Source: Mycolicibacterium rutilum (GTDB lineage Bacteria > Actinomycetota > Actinomycetes > Mycobacteriales > Mycobacteriaceae). From it: a DNA stretch of 64,000 nt. Below, one piece after another: positions 1 through 7,928 of the stretch (position 1 is the stretch's first letter; every line of letters starts with the position of its first letter). The notes beneath the pieces were generated by a model that worked only from the letters and a program-made list of their open reading frames with translations, did no database searches and had not been told where the DNA came from. The stretch spans positions 1,364,001-1,428,000 of the forward strand of contig NZ_LT629971.1 of NCBI RefSeq assembly GCF_900108565.1, in the 5' to 3' direction. Made by a program: the position numbers and the translations under genes.

Positions 1-2
1 AG

Positions 3-254
3 AGAGCGGCGGTCACCATTAGCCGGATCCCCATCTTGTGGCTCGATCCGGAAGGAGCCAGTCTGCTCGTAGCCGACTGCGCATACTTCAGGAAGCCACG
101 TGCGGAGCGACGTGTCCGCCCTACTAGTGGTGCTGCGATCGCGCCGGTCTCAGCTAGGAACTATGGCGTCGCCGACTCGAGTGCGGCGAGGGCATTATCG
201 CTATACGTTGACCCCGGTACGTTTACATCCACGAGCTGGGTGAGTTCGGACTGA
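3..254 (+). pseudogene. Coding remnant, open at the left window edge
   Basis: The frame is open from base 3 to a TGA at 252-254 and contains a plausible stretch around residues 10-30 (WLDPEGASLLVADCAYF). The first ATG (36) has no convincing Shine-Dalgarno sequence, so this is probably the tail of a gene that starts outside the window, or a decayed fragment. A second open frame with more protein-like sequence takes over at about 212, which suggests a frameshift near 210. I do not recognise the family. Confidence 0.25.
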
Positions 255-466
255 TCGAAGTAACCGACCCGGTCTCGAACCGCAAACGCAGCCGCATCCA
301 AGCGGGACAGAAGGGCGAGAAACCCCCTGAGCCCTATGAGATTTCGGTGTCGATGTTCAATGGTATGCCGTCCACCGACGCCCGATTCGATCTCTCGAAG
401 TTCAACATGCCGGCCACCGACCGCGTGGTGTTCAACCTCACCTTTCAAGCGCCACGGTTCAGATAG
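212..466 (+). pseudogene. Out-of-frame C-terminal remnant of an unknown protein
   Basis: After a TGA at 209-211 the frame is open to a TAG at 464-466 and reads like real protein: IHELGEFGLIEVTDPVSN, then a Lys/Glu/Pro-rich stretch, then VVFNLTFQAPRFR. No ATG, GTG or TTG with a ribosome site begins it. It joins the preceding frame only by a frameshift, so I read 3-466 as one broken gene. The opposite strand carries a 131-residue frame (161-556) that looks like a shadow. The function is unknown. Confidence 0.35.
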
Positions 467-576
467 CACAACGGGGGAGGGTGAAAATCGGCCCCGGCGC
501 GCCATGGGTAGCACGATCCAATGCCGCGCAATTGCTCGATATGGTGTTGGCAGCATATGGCTCTAAAGCCATACTT

Positions 577-980
577 GTGGACATGGACGTCGACGGACCC
601 TCGAGTTCTTCGACTGGCTGGACCGCACCGAAGACAAGGCCCGAAACGGGGACGAACCCCCAGACGGCTACTGGCCCGCGCAGTTGACGCGCTCAAACAA
701 CTGCGAACGCTCGAACAGGCACCGACCGAAGACACACCCGACCTAAGAGGAGTATGACAATCGAAGATTCGCCGGGCGCACAGCCCACCCCTTCGATCGC
801 GAAATCGCCTTCCGCTTGATCTGCTTCTGGTTTCTACCGCACAGCACCACCGTCGTAGTTGCGCTCTTCGCCGCCGACAAAGCCCGCATGGGCGACGTCT
901 TCTACAACAGCGTCGGAAGCCGGGCCGACGCCGCAATATCCATATGGCTTCACGAAACCAAGGAGGACCACGATGAGTGA
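577..980 (+). pseudogene. RelE/HigB-like toxin gene broken by frameshifts
   Basis: Joining three frames gives one toxin-like protein. A GTG/ATG start at 577/583 leads, after a shift near 596, into TLEFFDWLDRTEDKARNG in the third frame. A shift near 680 leads to AVDALKQLRTLEQAPTEDT, and a shift back near 745 gives HPFDREIAFRLICFWFLPHS, VVVALFAADKARMGDVFY, then VGSRADAAI to the TGA at 978-980. This order (FxxWL helix, ALxxL helix, basic strand, VVxLFxxDK strand, C-terminal helix) is that of mycobacterial RelE/HigB-superfamily mRNA interferases. The last codons overlap the antitoxin start by 8 nt, as in intact toxin-antitoxin operons. The three indels should inactivate it, unless they are sequencing errors. 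Confidence 0.55.
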
Positions 981-1326
981 TGAAGGCAAGACGTTCCGTC
1001 GGATGAACAACAGGATCGACGAGCTGGTCGCAGATCCCCTCATCGCGGACAACGTGCGCAGCTACGCGGCTGAACGCGAAAACGTAAACCGGGTCTACGC
1101 CGAAGGTCTGGCCGACATCCGCCGCGCAGGAAACCTTACGCAACAACAGATCGCGGAGGCCTTGAGCACCGACCAAGGCACCGTGTCACGCATCGAGCGA
1201 CGCCACGACCTTCTCCTATCGACGCTGCGCGACTATCTCAAAGCCGCAGGCATCGAGCATTCACGAATCGTCGTAGAACGCGACGGAGTCGAAATCAGCA
1301 TCGACCTCGACACTTTCGCCCAGTAG
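973..1326 (+). CDS. XRE-family (HigA-like) antitoxin
   Basis: A 117-residue protein starting at ATG 973, preceded by a strong AGGAGG at about 961-966. A longer frame exists upstream but lies inside the toxin coding sequence. Residues about 55-76 (LTQQQIAEALSTDQGTVSRIE) form a classic XRE helix-turn-helix. The C-terminal part (about 80-117) likely binds toxin. HigA-type antitoxins bind the operon promoter and neutralise the co-encoded ribonuclease. Here the upstream toxin reading frame is broken, so this is probably an orphan antitoxin that may still act as a repressor or protect against a related toxin elsewhere. Confidence 0.75.
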   Translation: MSDEGKTFRRMNNRIDELVADPLIADNVRSYAAERENVNRVYAEGLADIRRAGNLTQQQIAEALSTDQGTVSRIERRHDLLLSTLRDYLKAAGIEHSRIVVERDGVEISIDLDTFAQ

Positions 1327-1391
1327 TAAGAGACCACGACCTGCTTCAACTTGGCCAGCCTAGAGGTCGTCGACGATCAACGAGCGCGACA

Positions 1392-2168
1392 TCAGCCACA
1401 AGGTGTCGGGATTGCCGTCGACGAGGTGCGCTCCTCGTCCGTGTTGGCGGCCTGGGCGGCCTCTCGTATGGCCAAACGCCGCAAAGCCGCTCGTTCGTTC
1501 ATGTCGGCCCTCGCAGTCGGACCCCGAAGCACGCGTCCATCTTCGAGGACGATCCAGCCTGAAACCACCAACCACGGCAGGCTCTTGAGCACATCCGCCT
1601 CGCCGCGAAAGATTCGCTGCACTCGAGCATTTCGGAGGAAATCCGCAAACTCTTTGATGGTCGGGTTGTGTTTGTGCTTGTACCTAAACCTTGCGACCGC
1701 GCCAGCAACACGACGGCCCATGTCACGCGGCTGTCTAACTCGCAGCTTTTGTCCGGGTGATGCCAGGTAGGTTGGCCCAACGCGAAGCGACCGCGGCTCG
1801 TCCGAGTAGGCCAGCCAGCCGCGACCGGCAGCGCGCGCCATCAATGCCTCCATTCGCGGGTGCAAGCCGGGAAGCCTCTCTTGTTCAAGGAAATTCAACA
1901 CGTCCGGTGAGTCGAAGACTTCCCTCCAGGAGGGGGCGGCAGCGCCCGAGCACCAACGCAGATAGAGCAGGTCACCGACAACTCGACCGAATCGATCGAC
2001 ATACTCGAGGCTTGGCGCAGGCGAGCAATCATGCAGTGTCTCAACCATTTCAACCTCGCAATCGGGTCTCCCGTGCCCTACTAGTAGTACTAGACGATAC
2101 CGCACTGCGCCCGGAATCGGCGGCATTAACACGCTTGTGAAGACCGAAAGTTGCTGGCGTACAGTCAA
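1392..2168 (-). CDS. Hypothetical protein, second gene of the accessory leftward unit
   Basis: A 258-residue protein of unknown family; the frame opens with a TTG. An ATG at 2126 (residue 15) or a GTG further in are alternatives, and none has a good Shine-Dalgarno site. It lies 6 nt downstream of the IF-2N-type gene, so the two are almost certainly co-transcribed. I see no signal peptide or membrane segment. The C-terminal half is basic, and residues about 170-225 (NPTIKEFADFLR onward, ending in a short strand pair GWIVLEDGRVL) could be a winged-helix-like fold. This is inference only. Codon use (TTA, AGT, CTA present) is less GC-biased than in dnaB, consistent with acquired DNA. Confidence 0.55.
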   Translation of the reverse strand: MTVRQQLSVFTSVLMPPIPGAVRYRLVLLVGHGRPDCEVEMVETLHDCSPAPSLEYVDRFGRVVGDLLYLRWCSGAAAPSWREVFDSPDVLNFLEQERLPGLHPRMEALMARAAGRGWLAYSDEPRSLRVGPTYLASPGQKLRVRQPRDMGRRVAGAVARFRYKHKHNPTIKEFADFLRNARVQRIFRGEADVLKSLPWLVVSGWIVLEDGRVLRGPTARADMNERAALRRLAIREAAQAANTDEERTSSTAIPTPCG

Positions 2169-2174
2169 AAACGC

Positions 2175-2906
2175 TTAGAGAGCCTGTTGTTTCGCGCGCC
2201 ACTGCCGGACTATCGCGGTAGCCTCCGATCGACCGACTTTTCTGTCGCGGAAGCGCTCGTAGATGGTCCCGAGGCGGGGATCGATACGTCCGCCGTGCCC
2301 GATACAAAGGCCCGCCTCGCCCGGACTAATGCCACAACCTGCTAGTTCGACAGCAATGTCTGGACGCTGGCCATCACTGAGCCGGATCCACTTGATTACT
2401 AGAGATTCATCGTCTCCAAGACCGTTTAGTTGTGCTTCAGCCCACCGCTTGCTGAGTCCTGCGGCCTTTTTCAGTTCCCGTACGAAGTATCCACTCGCCG
2501 GTGCGGCGAGATGTTCTGGCCGCTGCGGAACGACAACATCGTCGAGTAGCGCCTGCAGGATCGGTGGATGCCATCGCGCAACCTTGTTCTGGCCCTTAAC
2601 CTTCGACCGAGCTCGAGCCTTCGCAAGTTCACTCTCGAAACCTGTGTCGTCTTCGCCTGTCGCAAGCTCCGCCGAGTGGCCATACATCCCCGGACTGAGC
2701 GTCGCGTCTGGGTTTGGCCCAGTGCTGACGGTCCCAAACTCGCGCAGAAGGGCGCGGACGACCGGCGCCTCTAACTGGCTAGCCGCCGACTTCACGAACT
2801 CGCCGCGCCGATTCAACTCGGCGAGCAGCTGCCGAGGCGTCCAACCCAACTCACGGGCCAGTTCGCGCACTCGGACCTTCTGCCGTGGCGGAGGGTTTAG
2901 TTTCAC
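2175..2906 (-). CDS. IF-2 N-terminal-domain protein of unknown function
   Basis: A 243-residue protein starting at GTG 2906. Residues about 10-61 ([21 protein letters not shown], then a second helix pair ending ALLREF) match the small helical IF2_N domain that opens translation factor IF-2 and recurs in actinobacterial phage and island proteins. None of the IF-2 GTPase motifs follow, so this is not infB. Residues about 100-243 are an unrecognised, helix-rich region ending in a basic tail (RQWRAKQQ). It is the first gene of a two-gene leftward unit beginning 69 nt beyond the dnaB stop. The start region contains the perfect palindrome TTGTTAAACAA (2919-2929), a possible operator. A nucleic-acid-binding role is likely but unproven. 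Confidence 0.6.
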   Translation of the reverse strand: MKLNPPPRQKVRVRELARELGWTPRQLLAELNRRGEFVKSAASQLEAPVVRALLREFGTVSTGPNPDATLSPGMYGHSAELATGEDDTGFESELAKARARSKVKGQNKVARWHPPILQALLDDVVVPQRPEHLAAPASGYFVRELKKAAGLSKRWAEAQLNGLGDDESLVIKWIRLSDGQRPDIAVELAGCGISPGEAGLCIGHGGRIDPRLGTIYERFRDRKVGRSEATAIVRQWRAKQQAL

Positions 2907-2918
2907 CGGCTAACCAAC

Positions 2919-2929
2919 TTGTTAAACAA
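2919..2929. promoter_or_regulatory. Palindrome upstream of the IF-2N-type gene
   Basis: TTGTTAAACAA is a perfect 11-bp palindrome 13 nt before the GTG start of the leftward gene. It sits in the only AT-rich stretch of the area (2911-2955), which must hold the promoter. It could be an autoregulatory operator. No family can be assigned. Confidence 0.3.
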
Positions 2930-2974
2930 TTAGGGATCGTTTGTTAATTTCCGTTGCATCTCGACAACAAGAGT

Positions 2975-4357
<1,383 letters not shown>

Positions 4358-4384
4358 GAAGCGGCTCACCCCCTTTATTCACTA

Positions 4385-4400
4385 TCGAACGTGCATTCGA
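4385..4400. promoter_or_regulatory. Near-consensus LexA SOS box upstream of dnaB
   Basis: TCGAACGTGCATTCGA differs at one base from the mycobacterial LexA operator TCGAAC-N4-GTTCGA. The symmetry extends outward to 4383-4402 (TATCGAA and TTCGATA arms). It lies 28 nt before the dnaB GTG, overlapping the probable promoter, the usual place for a repressor site. Confidence 0.6.
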
Positions 4401-4512
4401 TACTGCACATCGCGACTGTAAGCACCGACCCCGACAAATTCTCGGGATCGCCCGCCGACGGCCTACGCTAGACGTTGCTGGCGAGGGTGCAACCCGGCCC
4501 TGTTCATAGCCC

Positions 4513-4565
4513 TGTGGATCGCGTGTGGATAGCTCTGGACAGCCATGTTGAGTCGTTGTGGACAA
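4513..4565. promoter_or_regulatory. Cluster of DnaA-box-like sites upstream of dnaB
   Basis: TGTGGACAA at 4557-4565 is the exact complement of the mycobacterial DnaA box TTGTCCACA. TGTGGATCG (4513-4521) and TGTGGATAG (4524-4532) are same-orientation near matches. They lie 156-208 bp upstream of the dnaB start. Confidence 0.5.
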
Positions 4566-4774
4566 CCTGTTGATCAACCACATCACTTACTGCATCTTCG
4601 CAGCTAGGGGCACCATAAACCGGCGGGGATGCTGTGCATGAGAATTGCTCCGGCGTGTCGCCCTGGGTTGCCGGGTCGGGCGTGTTGTATTGCCGCCGGG
4701 GGGCCCGCAGGTTAACAGCTCGTAAGCTTCGCTGCGGGCTAACGATCAACAGGAGTTCGCCAGCGCGCACAGCA

Positions 4775-4813
4775 ACGGCCGGGTGGAGGCGTATCGCGCC
4801 TCGACCCGGCCGT
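4775..4813 (-). terminator. GC-rich hairpin after the rplI operon
   Basis: ACGGCCGGGT pairs with ACCCGGCCGT and GAGGCG with CGCCTC, with a single G/G mismatch and a TATCG loop, giving a stem of about 17 bp. It lies just past the rplI stop in the direction of transcription. There is no long U-tract, as is common for mycobacterial terminators. Confidence 0.6.
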
Positions 4814-4826
4814 ATTGACGCTGTCG

Positions 4827-5285
4827 TTACTGTCCGGCGACGACCTCGAGCGAAACCGCAGCAGCGATCTCGGGGTGCAGCCGCACCGCGATCGGGTGCG
4901 TGCCCGTCGTCTTGATGTGCGCCTTGGGCAGCTGAACGGTGCGCTTGTCCAGGTTCGGCCCGCCGGCGCTCTTGATCGCGGCGACGACGTCGGCCGTCGT
5001 CACCGAGCCGAACAGCTTGCCGCTGTCGGAAGCCGCCTTGACCGACAGCTGCACCGGGCCGAGGCCCTCGATCGCCGTCTTGAGTTCCACGGCGTGCTCG
5101 CGGCCCTTGATGGCCTTCTGCTCGCGCGCCCGACGGATCTCCTCGGCCTGGCGCTCCGCACCGCGGGACGCCGTGACGGCCAGCCCGCGCGGCACCAGAT
5201 AGTTGCGGCCGTAGCCGTCCTTGACCTCGACGATGTCGCCCTGCACACCCAGGTGTTCGACGTCGGCGGTGAGAATCAGTTTCAT
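4827..5285 (-). CDS. rplI: 50S ribosomal protein L9
   Basis: A 152-residue protein matching the actinobacterial L9 length. It begins [34 protein letters not shown], the conserved N-terminal rRNA-binding globule. A long connecting helix (about 42-75) leads to the C-terminal domain. L9 binds 23S rRNA near the L1 stalk and supports translational fidelity. It is the last gene of the rpsF-ssb-rpsR-rplI operon, 14 nt after rpsR. Confidence 0.97.
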   Translation of the reverse strand: MKLILTADVEHLGVQGDIVEVKDGYGRNYLVPRGLAVTASRGAERQAEEIRRAREQKAIKGREHAVELKTAIEGLGPVQLSVKAASDSGKLFGSVTTADVVAAIKSAGGPNLDKRTVQLPKAHIKTTGTHPIAVRLHPEIAAAVSLEVVAGQ

Positions 5286-5299
5286 CTTCTGTGTCCTGC

Positions 5300-5557
5300 C
5301 TATCGCGTCGACGAGCTGAACGGCAGCAGCGCGACCTCGCGGGCGTTCTTCACGGCGATCGCGATATCACGCTGGTGCTGAACGCAATTGCCGGTCACGC
5401 GGCGCGCGCGGATCTTGCCGCGCTCGCTGATGTACGTGCGCAGCAGCGCGGTGTCCTTGTAATCGATGGTCTGCCCCTTCTTGGAGCAGAACACGCACTT
5501 GCGGGTCTTGACCGGCTTCTCGGGAGCCGGCCGCCTCTTGGTCGAGGACTTGGCCAT
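5300..5557 (-). CDS. rpsR: 30S ribosomal protein S18
   Basis: An 85-residue S18 that pairs with S6 on the 30S platform. The N-terminus carries CVFC (22-25), and a later Cys occurs in [12 protein letters not shown], indicating the zinc-binding (C+) form. In mycobacteria the C+ S18 paralogue is the one encoded with rpsF and ssb, while a C- paralogue is Zur-controlled elsewhere. The start ATG is preceded by a GAGAGAGAAAGA purine tract. It lies 43 nt after ssb in the ribosomal operon. Confidence 0.96.
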   Translation of the reverse strand: MAKSSTKRRPAPEKPVKTRKCVFCSKKGQTIDYKDTALLRTYISERGKIRARRVTGNCVQHQRDIAIAVKNAREVALLPFSSSTR

Positions 5558-5600
5558 GTGTCTTTCTCTCTCTTACTTCTTTTCGCTGATCAGTGGTGGA

Positions 5601-6107
5601 TCAGAAGGGTGGCTCGTCGTCGGCGCCGGAGAACGAACCCGATGCCGGGGCGCTGCCCCACGGATCGTCCTTCGGCTGCTCGGCCGGCCGCGAAGCTCCG
5701 CCGCCGCCGCCACCGCCGAATCCGCCGCCGCCTCCACCGCTGCGGCTGGCCTTGTTGACCTTCGCAGTGGCATAACGCAGCGACGGGCCGATCTCGTCGA
5801 CCTCAACCTCGACGACGGTGCGCTTCTCCCCCTCGCGGGTTTCGAACGAACGCTGCTTGAGCCGGCCCTGCACGATGACCCGCGAACCGCGGGTCAGGCT
5901 CTCGGCGACGTTCTCGGCCGCCTCGCGCCAGATGTTGCAGCGCAGGAACAGCGCCTCGCCGTCCTTCCATTCGCCGCTCTGCCGGTCGTAGATGCGCGGT
6001 GTCGACGCCACGGTGAAGTTGGCGACGGCCGCACCCGACGGGGTGAAACGCAGTTCTGGGTCGGCGGTCAAGTTTCCGACGACGGTGATGGTGGTGTCAC
6101 CAGCCAC
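5601..6107 (-). CDS. ssb: Single-stranded DNA-binding protein
   Basis: A 168-residue SSB. The N-terminal OB fold (about 1-115) begins [21 protein letters not shown] and includes the [16 protein letters not shown] and [13 protein letters not shown] signatures. A glycine-rich linker (about 118-145) ends in the acidic tip DDEPPF that recruits replication and repair partners. Its place between rpsF and rpsR is the widely conserved arrangement. SSB coats single-stranded DNA during replication, recombination and repair. Confidence 0.97.
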   Translation of the reverse strand: MAGDTTITVVGNLTADPELRFTPSGAAVANFTVASTPRIYDRQSGEWKDGEALFLRCNIWREAAENVAESLTRGSRVIVQGRLKQRSFETREGEKRTVVEVEVDEIGPSLRYATAKVNKASRSGGGGGGFGGGGGGGASRPAEQPKDDPWGSAPASGSFSGADDEPPF

Positions 6108-6191
6108 GATGTCCTCCTGGGCTTTGGCGGTGTGCGCGTGATAGTCGCAGGCGAGCCTACGGAAGCACTACGACGTGCACACCCCGTTCGG

Positions 6192-6482
6192 CTAGTGCTT
6201 GTCGGTCCGCATCACCTTGGTCCGCAGCACGGACTCGTTCAGGTTGAGCTGACGGTCCAACTCGGACACTGTCGCGGGTTCAGCCTTGACGTCGACGACG
6301 GCGTAGATGCCCTCGGCGTGCTTGGCGATCTCGTACGCCAACCGGCGCCGGCCCCAGATGTCGACCTTGTCGACGGAGCCGCCGTCCTTGCGGATGACGT
6401 TGAGAAACGTTTCCAGCGACGGAGCAACGGTGCGCTCGTCAAGGGTGGGGTCGAGGATGACCATGATTTCGTATGGACGCAT
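6192..6482 (-). CDS. rpsF: 30S ribosomal protein S6
   Basis: A 96-residue protein starting [19 protein letters not shown]. The start at ATG 6482 follows a strong AGGAGGTGAT; the frame extends 83 codons further upstream, but that part has no ribosome site and overlaps the neighbouring gene's 5' region. S6 binds S18 on the small subunit. It is the first gene of the S6-SSB-S18-L9 operon, with a perfect 9-bp inverted repeat in its 5' leader (6514-6532). Confidence 0.95.
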   Translation of the reverse strand: MRPYEIMVILDPTLDERTVAPSLETFLNVIRKDGGSVDKVDIWGRRRLAYEIAKHAEGIYAVVDVKAEPATVSELDRQLNLNESVLRTKVMRTDKH

Positions 6483-6513
6483 GAAGACCTCATCACCTCC
6501 TACGGTCTGATCG

Positions 6514-6532
6514 GCCACGGACTGTCCGTGGC
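6514..6532 (-). promoter_or_regulatory. Hairpin in the rpsF leader
   Basis: GCCACGGAC-T-GTCCGTGGC is a perfect 9-bp inverted repeat 31-50 nt before the rpsF start. It may be a DNA operator, or an RNA stem for S6:S18 autoregulation as known for rpsF leaders in other bacteria. The sequence alone does not decide. Confidence 0.4.
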
Positions 6533-6611
6533 AGGAGGGTCGCCTGCGTCGGCAACCGGCCCAGGCTACAGGAAACCGCGCTGATCTGCGAAATCGTGCT
6601 GCGCGGCGACT

Positions 6612-6617
6612 TACGCT
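6612..6617 (+). promoter_or_regulatory. -10 element TACGCT (leaderless)
   Basis: TACGCT ends 6 nt before the ATG at 6624, and no Shine-Dalgarno site is present. This suggests a leaderless mRNA for the hydrolase-cyclase gene. Confidence 0.4.
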
Positions 6618-6623
6618 TCGACC

Positions 6624-7928
6624 ATGTTCTCCGAGACGCGCTACGCGCTCAACGGAGACCTGCACGTCGCCTACCGCGCATCGGCACCCGGCGAGCGCGA
6701 CGTCCTGTTCCTGTCGAATTGGTTCACCCATTGCGAGGTCGTGCCGGAGATGCCGTTGCTAAGCGGCTGGATCGAGGCCATGACCTCTCTCGGTCGGCTG
6801 ATCTTTTTCGACCAACCCGGAACGGGCGCGTCCGACCCCGTCGCCCGGGGCGCCGAGGCCACGCTCGAGCAGTGGACCGACAGCATCAGCGCGGTGCTCG
6901 ATGACCTCGGCAGCCCCGAGGCGGTCCTGATCGCCGTCGACGGAGCCTTCGCGACCGGTGCGCTGTTCGCGGCGACGCATCCGTCGCGCACAACCGCTCT
7001 GGTATCGCTCGAGGGGTACGCGGATGTGTTCGTCGACGACACCCGGACAGACGCGCGCACCGACATGCTGTCCCTGTGGGGAAGCGGCGAATTGCAGCGC
7101 CTGATCAACCCGGACATGCCCTGGAATGAAGAGATTCGGGCGTCATGGGCGCGGATGGAGCGGCTGGCGGCCAGCCCGGGAGTCGCGGCAACCATGCTGC
7201 CCTTCGTTGCGGAGATGAACGTCCGCGCCGTCCTTCCGAGCGTGCGCGTACCGACACTCGTCCTGCAGCACGCCGACGATCCGTACATCACTCCCGCGAT
7301 GGGTCGCGACATCGCACACCTCATACCGGATGCGGAATATGTTGAGCTGCCCGGCAGTAACATGTACCACTTCGTCGAGCCGTGGCGCGAGTCGTTCCAG
7401 GTGATCGCCGAATTCGTCACGGGCGAACAGGCATCCGTCGCCGACGAGCGCGTGCTGGCGACGGTGCTGTTCACCGACATCGTGGACTCGACCCGTCGCG
7501 CGTCGACCATCGGCGACCGCGACTGGCACGCCCTGCTCGACGCCCACGACGCCGTCGTGCGCGCACAACTGACCCGTTACCGCGGCCGCGAAGTCAACCG
7601 AACCGGCGACGGCTTCCTCGCCATGTTCGACGGACCACAACGAGCCATCCGCTGCGCCATGGCCATTCGCGACGCCGTGCGCGCCCTCGGCATCGAAATC
7701 CGCGCCGGCCTGCACACCGGTGAATGCGAAGTCCGCGGCGACGACATCGGCGGCATCGGGGTGCACATCGGCGCACGCGTCAGCGCGCTTGCCGCACCCA
7801 ACGAAGTCCTCGTCTCCAGCACCCTGCGCGACCTGGTCATCGGCTCCGGCCTGCAATTCGACGAGCACGGCACCCACGAACTCAAAGGCGTCCCCGGCGA
7901 ATGGCGCCTGTACGCCGTCGCGACCTAA
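6624..7928 (+). CDS. Alpha/beta-hydrolase-fold / class III adenylate cyclase fusion protein
   Basis: A 434-residue protein. Residues about 1-265 have an alpha/beta-hydrolase fold ([11 protein letters not shown]; a C-terminal [10 protein letters not shown] strand). The nucleophile-elbow position reads AVDGAFATG instead of GxSxG, so the serine is missing. Residues about 275-434 form a class III nucleotide cyclase: LFTDIVDST with metal-binding Asp285, [11 protein letters not shown] with the second Asp, GLHTGECE, and the closing [10 protein letters not shown]. Cyclases of this fused type are common in mycobacteria. The product is predicted to be cAMP from ATP, with the N-domain probably a sensor. 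The stop overlaps the convergent glycosyltransferase gene by 4 nt. No membrane segment or signal peptide is visible. Confidence 0.85.
   Translation: MFSETRYALNGDLHVAYRASAPGERDVLFLSNWFTHCEVVPEMPLLSGWIEAMTSLGRLIFFDQPGTGASDPVARGAEATLEQWTDSISAVLDDLGSPEAVLIAVDGAFATGALFAATHPSRTTALVSLEGYADVFVDDTRTDARTDMLSLWGSGELQRLINPDMPWNEEIRASWARMERLAASPGVAATMLPFVAEMNVRAVLPSVRVPTLVLQHADDPYITPAMGRDIAHLIPDAEYVELPGSNMYHFVEPWRESFQVIAEFVTGEQASVADERVLATVLFTDIVDSTRRASTIGDRDWHALLDAHDAVVRAQLTRYRGREVNRTGDGFLAMFDGPQRAIRCAMAIRDAVRALGIEIRAGLHTGECEVRGDDIGGIGVHIGARVSALAAPNEVLVSSTLRDLVIGSGLQFDEHGTHELKGVPGEWRLYAVAT

Larger units (their letters stand above)
4370..4826. other. dnaB control region, intergenic
   Basis: This 457-bp spacer has no convincing gene. 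From the dnaB side it contains the Shine-Dalgarno AAAGGGGG, the LexA-like box (4385-4400), three TGTGGA-type DnaA-box-like sites within about 55 bp (4513-4521, 4524-4532, 4557-4565), further AT-rich sequence, and at the far end the GC-rich hairpin that likely terminates the rplI operon (4775-4813). Confidence 0.6.

Noticed and set aside
481..687. 68-codon + strand frame as an independent gene
   Set aside because: Its 5' part lacks a properly spaced ribosome site, and its 3' part overlaps the reconstructed toxin in a frame that does not read as the toxin.
2175..2906. Possible infB fragment
   Set aside because: Only the short IF2_N domain matches; no G1-G5 GTPase motifs and a distinct C-terminal half, so not a broken IF-2 gene.
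5698..5745. Short GCC-type tandem repeat
   Set aside because: It encodes the normal Gly-rich linker of SSB and is not a separate repeat element.
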